Of a DNA stretch of 64,000 bases, positions 35,251 to 59,084 are shown piece after piece. Source of the DNA: Gyrodactylus bullatarudis (taxonomy: Eukaryota > Platyhelminthes > Monogenea > Gyrodactylidea > Gyrodactylidae); contig SSNU01000364.1 of assembly GCA_012064415.1 (NCBI GenBank), positions 26,589 through 90,588 of the forward strand, read 5' to 3'. The notes beneath the pieces were generated by a model, which searched no databases, had not been told where the DNA came from, and saw only the letters and a list, made by a program, of their open reading frames with translations. How positions within the stretch are numbered: the stretch's first letter is position 1; each line of letters begins with the position of its first letter. The translations under genes were made by a program, and so were the position numbers.

Positions 35251-36919
35251 GGTCTACTACAAATAGAGATAAGCACAAAATTGAGCTGAAGTTGAACTGG
35301 TAAATTTTCAACTTTGACTTCAAATAGCTCAAAAACCAGAAGATCTCAGAAATTTATTTCTAAACAAGATGATGTAAATTTTGTTTTTCTGTATAGAATT
35401 TTTTCATGTAAGACGTAGTTATTAATTCTCGATGATTGATTCACTGTAAAAGCTTTCCTTCTAATGGGCTTCACTCTCATGCAACAGTAGATTCAGAATT
35501 TAAAAGCTTTTTAGGCACTTTATTTTTCATAATTTGTAGAAAACACATTGTTTATATGAAAATAAAAGATAATTATCTTTTATTATAATTATAAGAACTC
35601 CTTTCCAAAGAAAAAACCTAAAATTTTATTTTTTATAAGTATGTGTTTGAATTAATAACGTCCACTCAAGTCTTTCTTTATCCTAAAGTCTATGATGGTA
35701 CGGTCCTCGAAGAGTTACATGTAATTATGTAAACATAAACAAAAGTTCATTAAAAGTGTGAATCAATAAATCAGCTTAATTACTCTGTACTCTGTTGAGA
35801 TCAATGTGAGATATCAGCAGAACGTTGCATATTGATTACAGTCCATTTATGAGCACAGATTTTAGAAATGATTCCATCTAAATCTTTAAAAACTCAAACT
35901 GTCCTTGAAAATTTTATCAGTACCCTTTAAAGGGATACCAGAAATCTTTGAATTGTTGCAAAAGAATAGAGAATTTTTAAGAATTTTATTCAAATAAACT
36001 TCATCTATAGCTTTGTTAAGAATGACAGCGTTGATTAACCGAGAATATTAAACATTATAGTTTGATATCTATCTTTTACATCTGACTGATTTCTCGTTTT
36101 TTCTCCAATGAACCCTCTTACTTGGAACTGATTAAACATCATCAGCTAATTCCTACAGTTGATCTAAATTTAAATTCAGTATTGCACAAAAAACCCTAGA
36201 ATTACATTACGTTGGCAAAGAAGATAGGAGCGGGCGAGTAATTGAGATTAATTAAAAACTCTGTTTTAGATTTGTTTTGTAAGCATCTTAGATGGATTTA
36301 TGTGTGTTGCCTTCTTTTTTTATATATCTTGGTTTATTATTTCTATATCAGAAAATACTCTGCAAAACTATCAAAAGAGTCTGAGTGATTGAAGAGAAAA
36401 ATAATTTAAGAAAAGCGCGTCAAAAAATAAGTGTTATCATTTCTTACACTGTTCACTTTCATACATTTGTGAACTACGCTCCAATGTATGTTCTGACTGT
36501 TCTGCTAATATAACTGCTAGTTAATTGCTAAACTAAAAGTTTTTATACACTCAATGTGTGATATTGTGTAAATTCATTTTTTCATTAAACACTTGAAAAA
36601 AGAATCATTACTATTAATTCTAACTAATACTGCTGTATATTGTATTGTGTATATTGTGAATGCAGTTTTCTATAGATACATGTAAATGTGTGTGCCAAAA
36701 AAAGAAGACTTGAAGAAAAAGTTGATACCAACGCATTAATCGACCATTCTGTGTTTCAGTCCAATTAAGAAAAGGTCCAAATTTATCAAAAGGCAAGACA
36801 GAATATATCTAATCAGTTTAATTCGTCAAAAAAAAGAAATTCTAACAAATATACAAATAATAATAATAATAGAACCCTAATATAACACAACAAAATCATA
36901 TTTGAATAGTCAGAGCGGA
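35251..36919. other. Intergenic region upstream of the Cys-rich gene
   Basis: No ORF or repeat that I recognise. A TTTCAG at about 36756-36761 could be the acceptor of a 5' UTR intron of the downstream gene. The promoter presumably lies here, but no convincing core element stands out from the A/T-rich background. Confidence 0.4.
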
Positions 36920-36937
36920 ATGAGCAAGATATGCTAA
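36920..36937 (+). promoter_or_regulatory. Overlapping upstream ORF of the Cys-rich gene
   Basis: ATG at 36920 opens a five-codon frame (Met-Ser-Lys-Ile-Cys-stop) that overlaps the main ATG at 36931 and ends just past it. If the transcript starts upstream, scanning ribosomes meet this ATG first, so it could damp translation of the main frame. Confidence 0.35.
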
Positions 36938-39900
36938 AATCGGACAATAGCAAATTAGTTTGGACAAGCAGCATCGACAAGCCGGTCCACAACATCAGTA
37001 GAGATACATCATTAAAGAGTGAATTTCCCTTGGATCCATCCTCAAATAGGAAAGATTTATCAAAGAAGTTAAACACTCATCAACCTGAAAATAGCCTACG
37101 TGCCAAATTATTCCCAGAGACCCTTCGTAATACACTTAGTAAAGAGAGCAATTCCCTGAAGAAGACAAATCTCAAGCGATCTGAACGAATTATAATGCCA
37201 CACGAAGAGAACTCCATAAAGCAGGGCGGAGCTGCTAGAAATTCCATCTTTGGAAGCTGGGCCAGCCGATCTGCTAAAAGTACAATCGACCAGGGAGGTG
37301 AAGATAAACAGTCCAGTTCTGCTTCAAGACAAAACACTATCGATACAGAAGAACTAAAAAGTTCTTCCATTATTGAGAATAGTGAAGAAATTGAAACAAA
37401 TATAACCCCATCAACAAATCATATAACTCGACGTGGAAATGATTTAAACAACCAACCTGAGACATCAAAGAAAGGAAAATTCAGGCTCAAGCTACCAAAG
37501 AGACTCAACAAGGATGCGTCCAAGAAAAATTCCTACTTTGCCGTAGAGGATTTAATTGATGATGTACCCGAATTTCAAATGAGACGATCAAAGTCAATTG
37601 ACTCAGCCATGGCTTGGGCTCTTATGCCTGCCTTTACAATGATGCCATCTGTCGTACCACAACTACAAAATAGTGGACAAAATAGTACAATGAAAACCTA
37701 CCGAAAGAACAAGACACAGCTTGGCTTTGGCCTAAGTCAGAGTACCCTGAATCTGAATGAAGCCATGAAGATGAAGAGACTTGAAGAGGACGATGACGAT
37801 GAAGATGAAAGCCGGCCAAACTTCACAATGAGAGCATCAGAATTGGTTATTGCTGAGGCTGAGAGTTATCGTAATCTAGAGAGACCAGTTCAAAGTAAAG
37901 TGGTAGTGGAGGCGGAAAATAGTCTAGAAATTCATGGCAAAGATTCTGCAAAGCCAACTGATTCGGAAAGAAATCGTTCCCCGAGCCCTCCACCCCCAGC
38001 TACCAGTATGACCAACTGGATGATGTTGAATAAGACTCTCATTGATAGATTAGTTCATGTTGGACGTCGGCCACTTAGAGAAAGTGAAAAGGCAGCAATA
38101 AAACGTCGTCAAGAACAAATGGCAGCTAATGGAGGCAACTGTGGCTGTGGTTGCGGATGTGGTTGTGGTTGCGGATGTGGTTGTGGTTGCGGATGTGGCT
38201 GTGGAAATAAATGTTCGTGTGGCAGTTGCAGTTGTGGCTGTGGAAACAAATGCTCTTGCGGTAGCTGCAACTGTGGCAACAACAACCCATGCAATTGTGG
38301 CAACTGTAACAACAATTGTAATAGTCAAGATCAACAGAACCAGCAGCAGCAGCAACAGAGGAACGAAGGTACTCCCATGCAGCGGCCATGGTTAACAATG
38401 TTGCCAAGGAATTTATTCAAGAATGAGAAGACGCATAAGCCGCCGTGTTGTTGCTGTGCCTGTTGCCAACAGAATCGTCAAGAGAACGATGGCAAAACTG
38501 AAGATAACAAATGTGCCAACCCTCATACCTGCACTTGCGATCACTGTAAAGAGATCCAGAGACAAGATCAAGAAAAGCATGAACACGATCATGATCACTC
38601 GAAGTGTGCCAACCCTCATACCTGCACTTGCGATCACTGTAAAGAGATCCAGAGACAAGATCAAGAAAAGCATGAACACGATCATGATCACTCGAAGTGT
38701 GCCAACCCTCATACCTGCACTTGCGATCACTGTAAAGAGATTCAGAGACAAGATCAAGAAAAGCATGAACACGATCATGATCACTCGAAGTGTGCCAACC
38801 CTCATACCTGCACTTGCGATCATTGTAAGGAGATTCAGAGACAGGAAAAAGAACTCGAACGAGAAGAAGAAAAGCCTACTTCAGTTGGACAAATTGAGGA
38901 GAGTCCTCGCGTAGCCCACTATCAACAAGAGACCAAGGAATCCAACAAGTCTAATCCAATCGAGAGGAAGAAATCAAGTTTACGCAAACACCGAAAGTAC
39001 GCGAACCAGGAAGATGGAGCAAATTATTCCGATTCAAGTGATGAAGAGAGAGATAATCAGATAAGAACGAAACCCAGACGTCGATCTTCCTCGTTCAAGC
39101 ATAAAGAGGAAGGAAAACTTTCAAGGAAGTCTTCAGAGAAGAAAAAGAGTGAAGAGGAAGTAAAGAAACCTTTGTATCCATCTAATGGATGGTACGGTGT
39201 CTACCAACAATCGGGTGCCCCAATGACTAACTATAATATCTGTCGTGGAGGTTGTCTTCAGGAGACATGTGCACGCGGCCTAACTCCATGTAGGCCTGGG
39301 TGTCAATGTGGATGTTGTTCTGGCGGTGGGTGCTCTTGTGGATGTAAATCTTGTAAAGAAAGTTGTGGATGTGGTTGTGGTTGCGGATGCGGATGTTGTT
39401 CTTGTAAAGATGGAAAGGAAGGATCAGGAGAATCAAAATGCGGTTGCGGCTGCGGCTGTGGTTGTGGATGTGGTTGTGGCAGTGGTCCTCAAGGAGACTT
39501 TGAGGCCTTCCTAGCCGAGTCAGCTCTCAAAGGCTTCAAACTTTTAATGGAGGAAGCTCGTAAAGAAGAGGAAGAACGTAAGAAGAAAAAGGAACTCTCC
39601 AACGAATCCCGAGAGACACCTATCCTTGATGCAAGTGACATCAAGGAATCTCCGATTATTGACAACATCTCTGAAGATGAACTTATTGGCGAGCGTAATG
39701 ACAAATTACCAAAAAATTGTCATTCTGATACACCAAACTCTCACATATCCAGGTCACCAAAGGGCCAACTGGTGATGAATCAACCAACAACTATCGAGCA
39801 CAAAGATATTGCAGGTCGTTATTCGTATGCTCATGAATATGAAGCCATTCGCCAGAGATGTAATCGTTGCAGTAAACGATCAAATCGTCCAGATAGTCGA

Positions 39901-41283
39901 AATGGATCTTGCTCCCCTGAGGATCGAATGATAACTCATTCATCAACTCGATCAAACACTGAACAGTCAGGAACTTGTTCATGTGGCAACAAAGTCTATG
40001 AAAGTCACATGTTGAGGAATGAAACAGTTCTCTCTGTACCATCAATGAAGAATTTATCAAATGACCAAACAAGAATGGTCTGCTCTCATGTTCTCCTACC
40101 TGATGGAAGTCAATCTTCTAGTGATATTCATTTGGTCGATGAAAATGTCAAGCCAGGACCTTTGTATGAAGATCCTCTACCAACAGCAATGCGTGTCAGA
40201 AGATGGGAAAAATGGTTGGAAGAGAAGGAGACTGTTTCAAGAGGACGATCAAATAATTGTCAAAGTCCAATGAAGAGTAAACATCGTCTTGGCCAGTCTG
40301 GATGTCGATGTCACAGTCCTTATAGGACAAATGGTCCTCATCGATTTGAATTGCCCTCAGACATTGAAACATCGGCGAATTGCAGCCAAATGATGTCAAC
40401 TGGTGGCGATAAAGAAGTTATCCTCGCTCAAAAAGAGAAAAAGGTACAAAAGACCGATCAAAACGTCAAGGAAAATGTTGATTCCAGCATGATGGATGAT
40501 AACAACTCAGAAAAAACTTCTCTCAAGGGTGACTTGGAAAAAAATGAACTTGTCACTGAGAGTAAACTCAACGTTGCCTATAAATCCGTGGAGATTGAGA
40601 CTCCATCGAAAAATGACGTAAAAGATTTCATCAAGAGCCATGTTGAAAAGGAAGAGTCAATATTCTCCAAGTTGTTCAAGTCAAACTCCATAAGTTTTCC
40701 AGATCTTCACAAAGGTGTCTTATCATTTTCCCAAACGAGCTCAAACGAGTACATTAATGCTGATGTAAAGGATATTGATGATGGAACCAAGATTTCCTCA
40801 CCAATCTGTAACTCTCAGAGACATGGCAGTGAACCAAATTTGTATTTCCCCGTTCAGGAGGACTTTGATGATGGTCTATTACCACCGATTGGTTTCCTAA
40901 CCCCATCCTCAACATTCCACAAGTGTCAAGACTGTTATCGCGAAATGCAACCTACGCCGAGTAATCGACCCATTTATCCCATTTTCAATCGTACATTGGT
41001 AACGAATAGACAATATAGTAACAATATCATGGCACCAAGTGCGAACATCATAATCCCCCCAATCCTTCAGGCTGTTGCTGCATCATTTAAGCCGTTCCCA
41101 AATGAATTTAATTCATCAAAAACAATTTCATATTCAAATCCGAGTGCTTTTGAAAAGACATGTACTTCATCAAAAGTTAATGAACTAATGAACGCTAGCT
41201 TAGTTCGAGACAAAAATATCTATGCCAACGAAGAAAATGATGACAGCAGTGAAGAGATCAGAAGAAAAGAATGCTTTAGATAA
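36931..41283 (+). CDS. Cys/His-rich 1450-residue protein of unknown family, uninterrupted ORF
   Basis: I do not recognise this gene. ATG 36931 follows an in-frame TAG at 36907; the frame runs 1450 codons with no intron, unlike its neighbours. Residues 1-400 are polar, Ser/Lys/Glu-rich, with a DDDDEDE patch (about 288-295) and a Pro-rich SPSPPPP. Residues about 401-465 alternate Cys with Gly (GCGCGCG). A CCCCACC patch follows. Residues about 527-643 hold four 31-residue repeats (KCANPHTCTCDHCKEI, then a Gln/Glu/His tail with HEHDHDH). A basic/acidic linker leads to a second Cys-Gly block (about 771-850) and a charged helix (about 860-890). The last 550 residues are polar with scattered CxC/CxxC pairs. 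There is no signal peptide or membrane segment. The Cys/His density suggests metal binding or disulphide cross-linking; that is inference. Only 317 bp separate it from HDAC6. Confidence 0.8.
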   Translation: MLKSDNSKLVWTSSIDKPVHNISRDTSLKSEFPLDPSSNRKDLSKKLNTHQPENSLRAKLFPETLRNTLSKESNSLKKTNLKRSERIIMPHEENSIKQGGAARNSIFGSWASRSAKSTIDQGGEDKQSSSASRQNTIDTEELKSSSIIENSEEIETNITPSTNHITRRGNDLNNQPETSKKGKFRLKLPKRLNKDASKKNSYFAVEDLIDDVPEFQMRRSKSIDSAMAWALMPAFTMMPSVVPQLQNSGQNSTMKTYRKNKTQLGFGLSQSTLNLNEAMKMKRLEEDDDDEDESRPNFTMRASELVIAEAESYRNLERPVQSKVVVEAENSLEIHGKDSAKPTDSERNRSPSPPPPATSMTNWMMLNKTLIDRLVHVGRRPLRESEKAAIKRRQEQMAANGGNCGCGCGCGCGCGCGCGCGCGCGNKCSCGSCSCGCGNKCSCGSCNCGNNNPCNCGNCNNNCNSQDQQNQQQQQQRNEGTPMQRPWLTMLPRNLFKNEKTHKPPCCCCACCQQNRQENDGKTEDNKCANPHTCTCDHCKEIQRQDQEKHEHDHDHSKCANPHTCTCDHCKEIQRQDQEKHEHDHDHSKCANPHTCTCDHCKEIQRQDQEKHEHDHDHSKCANPHTCTCDHCKEIQRQEKELEREEEKPTSVGQIEESPRVAHYQQETKESNKSNPIERKKSSLRKHRKYANQEDGANYSDSSDEERDNQIRTKPRRRSSSFKHKEEGKLSRKSSEKKKSEEEVKKPLYPSNGWYGVYQQSGAPMTNYNICRGGCLQETCARGLTPCRPGCQCGCCSGGGCSCGCKSCKESCGCGCGCGCGCCSCKDGKEGSGESKCGCGCGCGCGCGCGSGPQGDFEAFLAESALKGFKLLMEEARKEEEERKKKKELSNESRETPILDASDIKESPIIDNISEDELIGERNDKLPKNCHSDTPNSHISRSPKGQLVMNQPTTIEHKDIAGRYSYAHEYEAIRQRCNRCSKRSNRPDSRNGSCSPEDRMITHSSTRSNTEQSGTCSCGNKVYESHMLRNETVLSVPSMKNLSNDQTRMVCSHVLLPDGSQSSSDIHLVDENVKPGPLYEDPLPTAMRVRRWEKWLEEKETVSRGRSNNCQSPMKSKHRLGQSGCRCHSPYRTNGPHRFELPSDIETSANCSQMMSTGGDKEVILAQKEKKVQKTDQNVKENVDSSMMDDNNSEKTSLKGDLEKNELVTESKLNVAYKSVEIETPSKNDVKDFIKSHVEKEESIFSKLFKSNSISFPDLHKGVLSFSQTSSNEYINADVKDIDDGTKISSPICNSQRHGSEPNLYFPVQEDFDDGLLPPIGFLTPSSTFHKCQDCYREMQPTPSNRPIYPIFNRTLVTNRQYSNNIMAPSANIIIPPILQAVAASFKPFPNEFNSSKTISYSNPSAFEKTCTSSKVNELMNASLVRDKNIYANEENDDSSEEIRRKECFR
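38509..38860 (+). repeat. Four tandem copies of a 93-bp coding repeat
   Basis: Copies start at 38509, 38602, 38695 and 38788; the last is incomplete. The full copies differ at only about one or two bases each, mostly silent, and every unit encodes the same 31-residue Cys/His module. Such identity at nucleotide level points to recent duplication or ongoing homogenisation by unequal exchange. Reading frames stay open on both strands across the array, which explains spurious ORFs there. Confidence 0.9.
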
Positions 41284-41600
41284 AGATGAAACCTGTTGAC
41301 TAACTCATACTGTTCTCTTATTACTTATGAAAGAAGTTTTATATTATACATTTAACTCTGTCTGTATCTGAAAAAATTACATCACCCTTATAAAATTTTC
41401 TACCAGTTTTGAATTAAATATAAAATTATATCTAATAATACAATTCTCTTATCGTTATAATTTTGAGAATAGTTTAGAATGAATTCTTGAAAAATTTGTT
41501 AAACAAATTTTGGTTACTTTTTAAATTGACGGCACAAATAAAGAAAACAATAATTTTACAGAAATAAATTAACATTGTCTAAAGTGATTAATTTAAAAAT
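41284..41600 (+). other. Short spacer between the Cys-rich gene and HDAC6
   Basis: Only 317 bp. It must hold the 3' UTR of the first gene and, unless there are upstream exons, the 5' end of HDAC6. AATAAA occurs at 41537-41542 and again at 41563-41568, the latter 33 bp before the HDAC6 ATG. Confidence 0.5.
41537..41568 (+). terminator. Candidate polyadenylation signals of the Cys-rich gene
   Basis: Two AATAAA hexamers, at 41537-41542 and 41563-41568, about 255 and 280 bp after the stop codon and directly before the HDAC6 start. Confidence 0.4.
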
Positions 41601-44600
41601 ATGCCTTCTGATAGTGCTTTGAAAGAGGTATGTTGACAAAATTCCACTTTATAATCACTTATAATTAATTTTTAATACTATTTTAGACTCGTGCTGACTC
41701 GGGTAATGTGTAAGTAATTGCCAGAACTCGAATTCTTTAAGATTTAACTGGATTTATTTAAAAATAGGAGAACTTTTTTGTATTTTGACAATGTCAATGT
41801 GAGCAAATCTTCAGATTGTCGTGTTGCATATAAAAAAATTAAGGAATCTTCCTTATATGCATACTGTTCTGAATCTCAGGTACTTAAAAATTTTAATTCC
41901 TCTACATTTTAGCCAAAGTTAAACTCTATTGATTTCTTGGAAGAGTCAAGAACCATTGACTATGCCCAGAGTTATCGAGACCACTATAAGTATCAAGATG
42001 TTAATGCGAGTGAGAAATTCTATGCTGCTTCCATAGTTCAGTCAGCACAAAGACTCAAAGATTTAGAATCCACAAATTCCCTATGCCTGTCTGAGTATGT
42101 TGAAATGTCTTTTTATTTTAATATTTAGGATGCCTAAAAATGCCAGTGTATCATACTCCAATTTGGCTATAACCCTGAAATATTTAATTAACGTGAAAAA
42201 GTTTAACAAAATCCTATTGATAAACTTTTCTCCGAACTCAGACAAGGTCATCCAGAGAACATTTTATAATGATCCCCGACTATTGAATTTGTCAATTCAT
42301 TCAAAAAATAGTGACCAAAATTATGACACTCTTGAATGGATTGGCACGGGCAAAGGTTCCGGTTACAATATCAATATTCCTGTAGATCATTGCATTTTCA
42401 ATGAAGCTGATCTTATGTGTCTTCTCCATCGAATTGTCATGCCCATTGCTTACGAAGTATTTCATAGTTTTTTTTAATTACTTTTTAATCTTTTTCAGTA
42501 TAATCCAGATTTGGTCATCTTCACTCCCGGATTTAAATCGGATAATGTGAGGAAAACTGTTTAAAACCTATTTTTATGTAGTTTTTCATTTCCTATTCTT
42601 TTAGAAATCATTTTCCATTGAACCAGAGATTTATGAATATGCTACACGCTATTTTATGGCCTTGGCCAAAGGAAGGCTCCTGACAGTAATGTGCGATCAT
42701 TATGGCACAGAAACATTTTCCCCCTTTATCAATAATATTCTCTCTTCAATGACCAATTGTTCCCTGCCATTGATTCATCATATTGACTTGACAAATATTC
42801 ACACTGAGTGAGTCCTTTGTTTCCAATTCTAACCTGTAATTGTTATTTTTTTATCAAGATTAAAGATTTTATTTTACCTAGGACATTTGAGTTAGTAAAG
42901 AACCTTACTGCCTACCTCCGGTTAATGTGGAAACATGTCTCGATTTGTGAAAACTCTGGCCTCCTCCCCTATCCCAGTATAACTAGATACGAGTAGGTCA
43001 ACCTTGATTATTAAATAACATTTTGTCATCAATTTCCGACTCTTTTAGTTCATCTCCCACCTCTTGTAATGCCACATTGGCGAAGGAATCTCCCGAGATG
43101 GATAAACCAACTGTGAAAGAAGATGAACTTATTGATGGTCTGTCAAAGATACGAATTGAACGTGACCAAGGAAATTCTACCTCATCAAAGTGAGTCACAT
43201 CTAGAAATACATTTACGATTATTACTTACCACAATTTTAATCCAGAATAGTTTTAATGAATTATTTGTACTAATAATTGTAATTTTGTAATTTCATTCAG
43301 AGTTTCGATAATTTACGATGAATTCCTCGAGCGTCATTCAGACCCAGAATTCCCGTAAGTATGATCAGTTGTTTATTTTTTCTTTTTAATAATTTTCCCC
43401 TCTGTTCATGTCCTCAGGGATCATCCAGAGAGTCCTATGCGAACCAAAATCATGTGGGACTATTTGGGAAGAGAAGATCTTTTATCTAGATGTGATATCC
43501 TCAAAAATTCCCGCTTTGTCACCCGGCATGAACTCCTCGCTGTCCATACACCAGAGCTGATTGATTCCTTGGAAAAATTTGGGGATGAAAAAAATTTCAA
43601 TGCTCAAGAGGCCATAAAATTTTCCAATACCCTGGACTCAATTTTCATAAATAAGGTGAATTTTTGAGAAAACCATTCTCAGCTAAGCATCCTAATTCAT
43701 TTCAATCTTTAGGATAGCATAAGATGTGCCAAAATGGCCTCGGGTAATCTTTTAAATTTAGTCGATGATATTTGTCAGGGTAACAACAAATTCGGGGTTG
43801 CCGTTATTCGCCCACCGGGCCATCATGCTGAAAAAAATCGTTCAATGGGCTTTTGTTTCTACAACAACATTGGAGTGGCTGTTCGATATGCACAAAAGAA
43901 ATATTCCCTTAATAGAGTCTTGGTTCTTGACTGGGACGTCCACCACGGGAATGGAACTCAGGACATTTTCAAGGAAGATCAAGATGTCTTGTACATCTCA
44001 ATGCATCGTTATGATCATGGAAAATTTTATCCCTCAGATCCCGAGGGTGACTTTAGCCAGACATATCAAGGATCCAACGTTAATGTGGCCTGGAATGGTG
44101 TAGGTTTTTTCTATATTTTCCCCAATCTACTTGCAAGTATAGGGCGTTGTTTTTCTTCTAGAAAGCAGTCAATGATGCAGAATATATTGCTGCCCTATTC
44201 CATATCATCCTCCCCGTCATAATTGAATTCAAACCAGAAATGACATTCATTTCAGCTGGATTCGATGGCTGTAGATTCGATCCTCTTGGGGGTCTTCGTC
44301 TCTCAACAGAACTATTCGGTCATTTTGCTCATTTTATATCAGTCACGAGTCAAATGTACCAAATGAAAACGAATTCTCTGCAGAAACGACCTGGATCTGT
44401 TATTTTGGCTCTAGAAGGTGGATACCATCTTACAATGATTGCCAAGGCCATGAGTCATTGTATTCGAGCCCTATTGGGTGATTCCCTCAAGCCACCGTCT
44501 AACGAAACTCCCATCTCTATGAGAAATTGTCGTTCCATCATGGATGCCATCAGAGTTAATCAGGAATATTGGAAAATTCTCAAAGGTTACGGTAAGTCTT

Positions 44601-45508
44601 TTCTTTCGCGTTCTCAATACTCCAAGGCAACAACCTAAGCTATATTTAGCAACTTTTTACGCATGAATAGTTGAAAAAAGGTGCAATTAATATTATATTA
44701 CGTGAAATAATGTGTTCTCACTACAGAATCCACTCCGACTTATTGTCATGAGGACCTGTACCTTAAAGATCTCAAGAAGCTAAGGCTTATTGAAGAAGCA
44801 AAAAATAATCCTCGTCAGCTTAGATCTGGAGATAATACTCCAAGTAATGTTTCTCGTAAGGATGATAGTTTCTTCTCTCAAGATGCCAGCCGTGAGTATA
44901 TATCATTTGAGAGAAAAAAGATTATTCTCTAATCTCTCTTATTCATTCAAGTATGCACTATGAATTCCATCATCTCAGACCGATCAGGCAAAGAGGAACC
45001 AATCATTGTAAGTCAAATACACAAACACACAATGTATATTGTGTATAAAAGGACAAGAGATAAATAAATAATATTCTCTCATAGTTGGAATTATTACAAC
45101 AAGAGGAAATCGAAGCAATGTCCTGTTTTGCAGTCCAACCCAAACCAACTTGTCCTCACATGGATAGGTATGTAGATCCGGCGGAGAATCTTGAGATCAA
45201 TCCCGATGCTCCTTGTCTCACCTGCAATTCTACTCAGGAGAACTGGATTTGTCTCACTTGCTACAAGACCTACTGTGGACGACATGTGGAGAAACACATG
45301 GTTGACCACTACAATAGTGAAAATCATCCTCTCACCTTGTCATACACTGACTTTTCAGTTTGGTGTTATCCATGTGAATCTTATATTAATGATAATGTGA
45401 GTCTTGAAATTATATCCAAGTCCATGGTTTGATTAACTTTTATAAATTCTTCAGAAAACCAAGAAGGCCATAGATTTGATGACCAAAGCAAAATTTCCTA
45501 CTAACTAA
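41601..45508 (+). CDS. HDAC6: Histone deacetylase 6 with one degenerate and one intact deacetylase domain
   Basis: Cytoplasmic class IIb deacetylase (alpha-tubulin, HSP90) that also binds ubiquitin tails. Seventeen exons, all in frame: 41601-41627, 41687-41709, 41768-41879, 41913-42094, 42129-42456, 42499-42546, 42605-42807, 42882-42992, 43049-43189, 43301-43354, 43418-43655, 43713-44099, 44162-44591, 44727-44891, 44952-45007, 45085-45396, 45455-45508; 956 residues. An in-frame TAA at 41589 supports the ATG. Domain 1 (about 17-345) keeps the fold outline (GYNINIPV, HRIVMPIAYEYNPDLVIF) but lacks the catalytic His pair and zinc ligands. Domain 2 (about 393-765) has PPGHHAE (His 526/527), DWDVHHGNG (Asp 564, His 566), SAGFDG (Asp 653) and LEGGYH (Tyr 706), so it should be active. 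Residues about 855-940 form a zf-UBP finger (CPHM, CLTC, CYKTYCGRH, HPLTLS, WCYPCE). Several introns are only 33-42 nt. Confidence 0.93.
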
Positions 45509-46019
45509 AAGGATTGAAACATTTGAAATGACTGGAACTGAATATTCAATTTTATATCACCTATTTTTGTTGTAAACCTAAATATATTTTTAGATTTATT
45601 TATTATCTGTATCCATCTCTATTTTTTCTCAAGAGTGTTGAGCAAACAGTTAATAACTACTTTTTAACATGTAATAGTAGTTCACTTGTCTACGAAAAAT
45701 GATCAAATTTAGTATAAGGTTTTTAAGAGTATAGAAGCAATATTTAAAGTAACGTTTAGTGCCACATAAACCTGGTTAATAAATCCAAAATTTAACCATG
45801 TATTTAAATTACCAGAAAATTTGAAAACTTGCCAAACTGTTTAAAAAACATCCCAATATTACAAAAGATGTTGTTTAAATCTAACTAAAATCCGCCGCAT
45901 TTTACAGTAACATAAAAATATTTTTTGTTCAGAATATGAGATTAGTCATCGGCTTTTGACGTTCTCATCTTTCTCAACAGAATTTTCTATTTTTATTTCA
46001 AATTGGATTATGATTTTCA
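45509..46019 (+). other. HDAC6 3' UTR and EFA6 upstream region
   Basis: A 511-bp spacer without ORFs. AATAAA at 45778-45783 is the likely HDAC6 polyadenylation signal. CTTTCTCAACAG ending at 45980 could be the acceptor of a 5' UTR intron for EFA6. Confidence 0.4.

Positions 46020-59084
<13,065 letters not shown>

Noticed and set aside
38509..38860. CRISPR-like regular repeats
   Set aside because: The 93-bp units are directly adjacent, without spacers, and encode a protein module in a eukaryotic gene.
38050..38914. Long ORFs on the opposite strand and in other frames over the Cys-rich repeats
   Set aside because: Produced by repeat periodicity of the real coding frame; they consist of simple-sequence Leu/Ile or His/Pro arrays.
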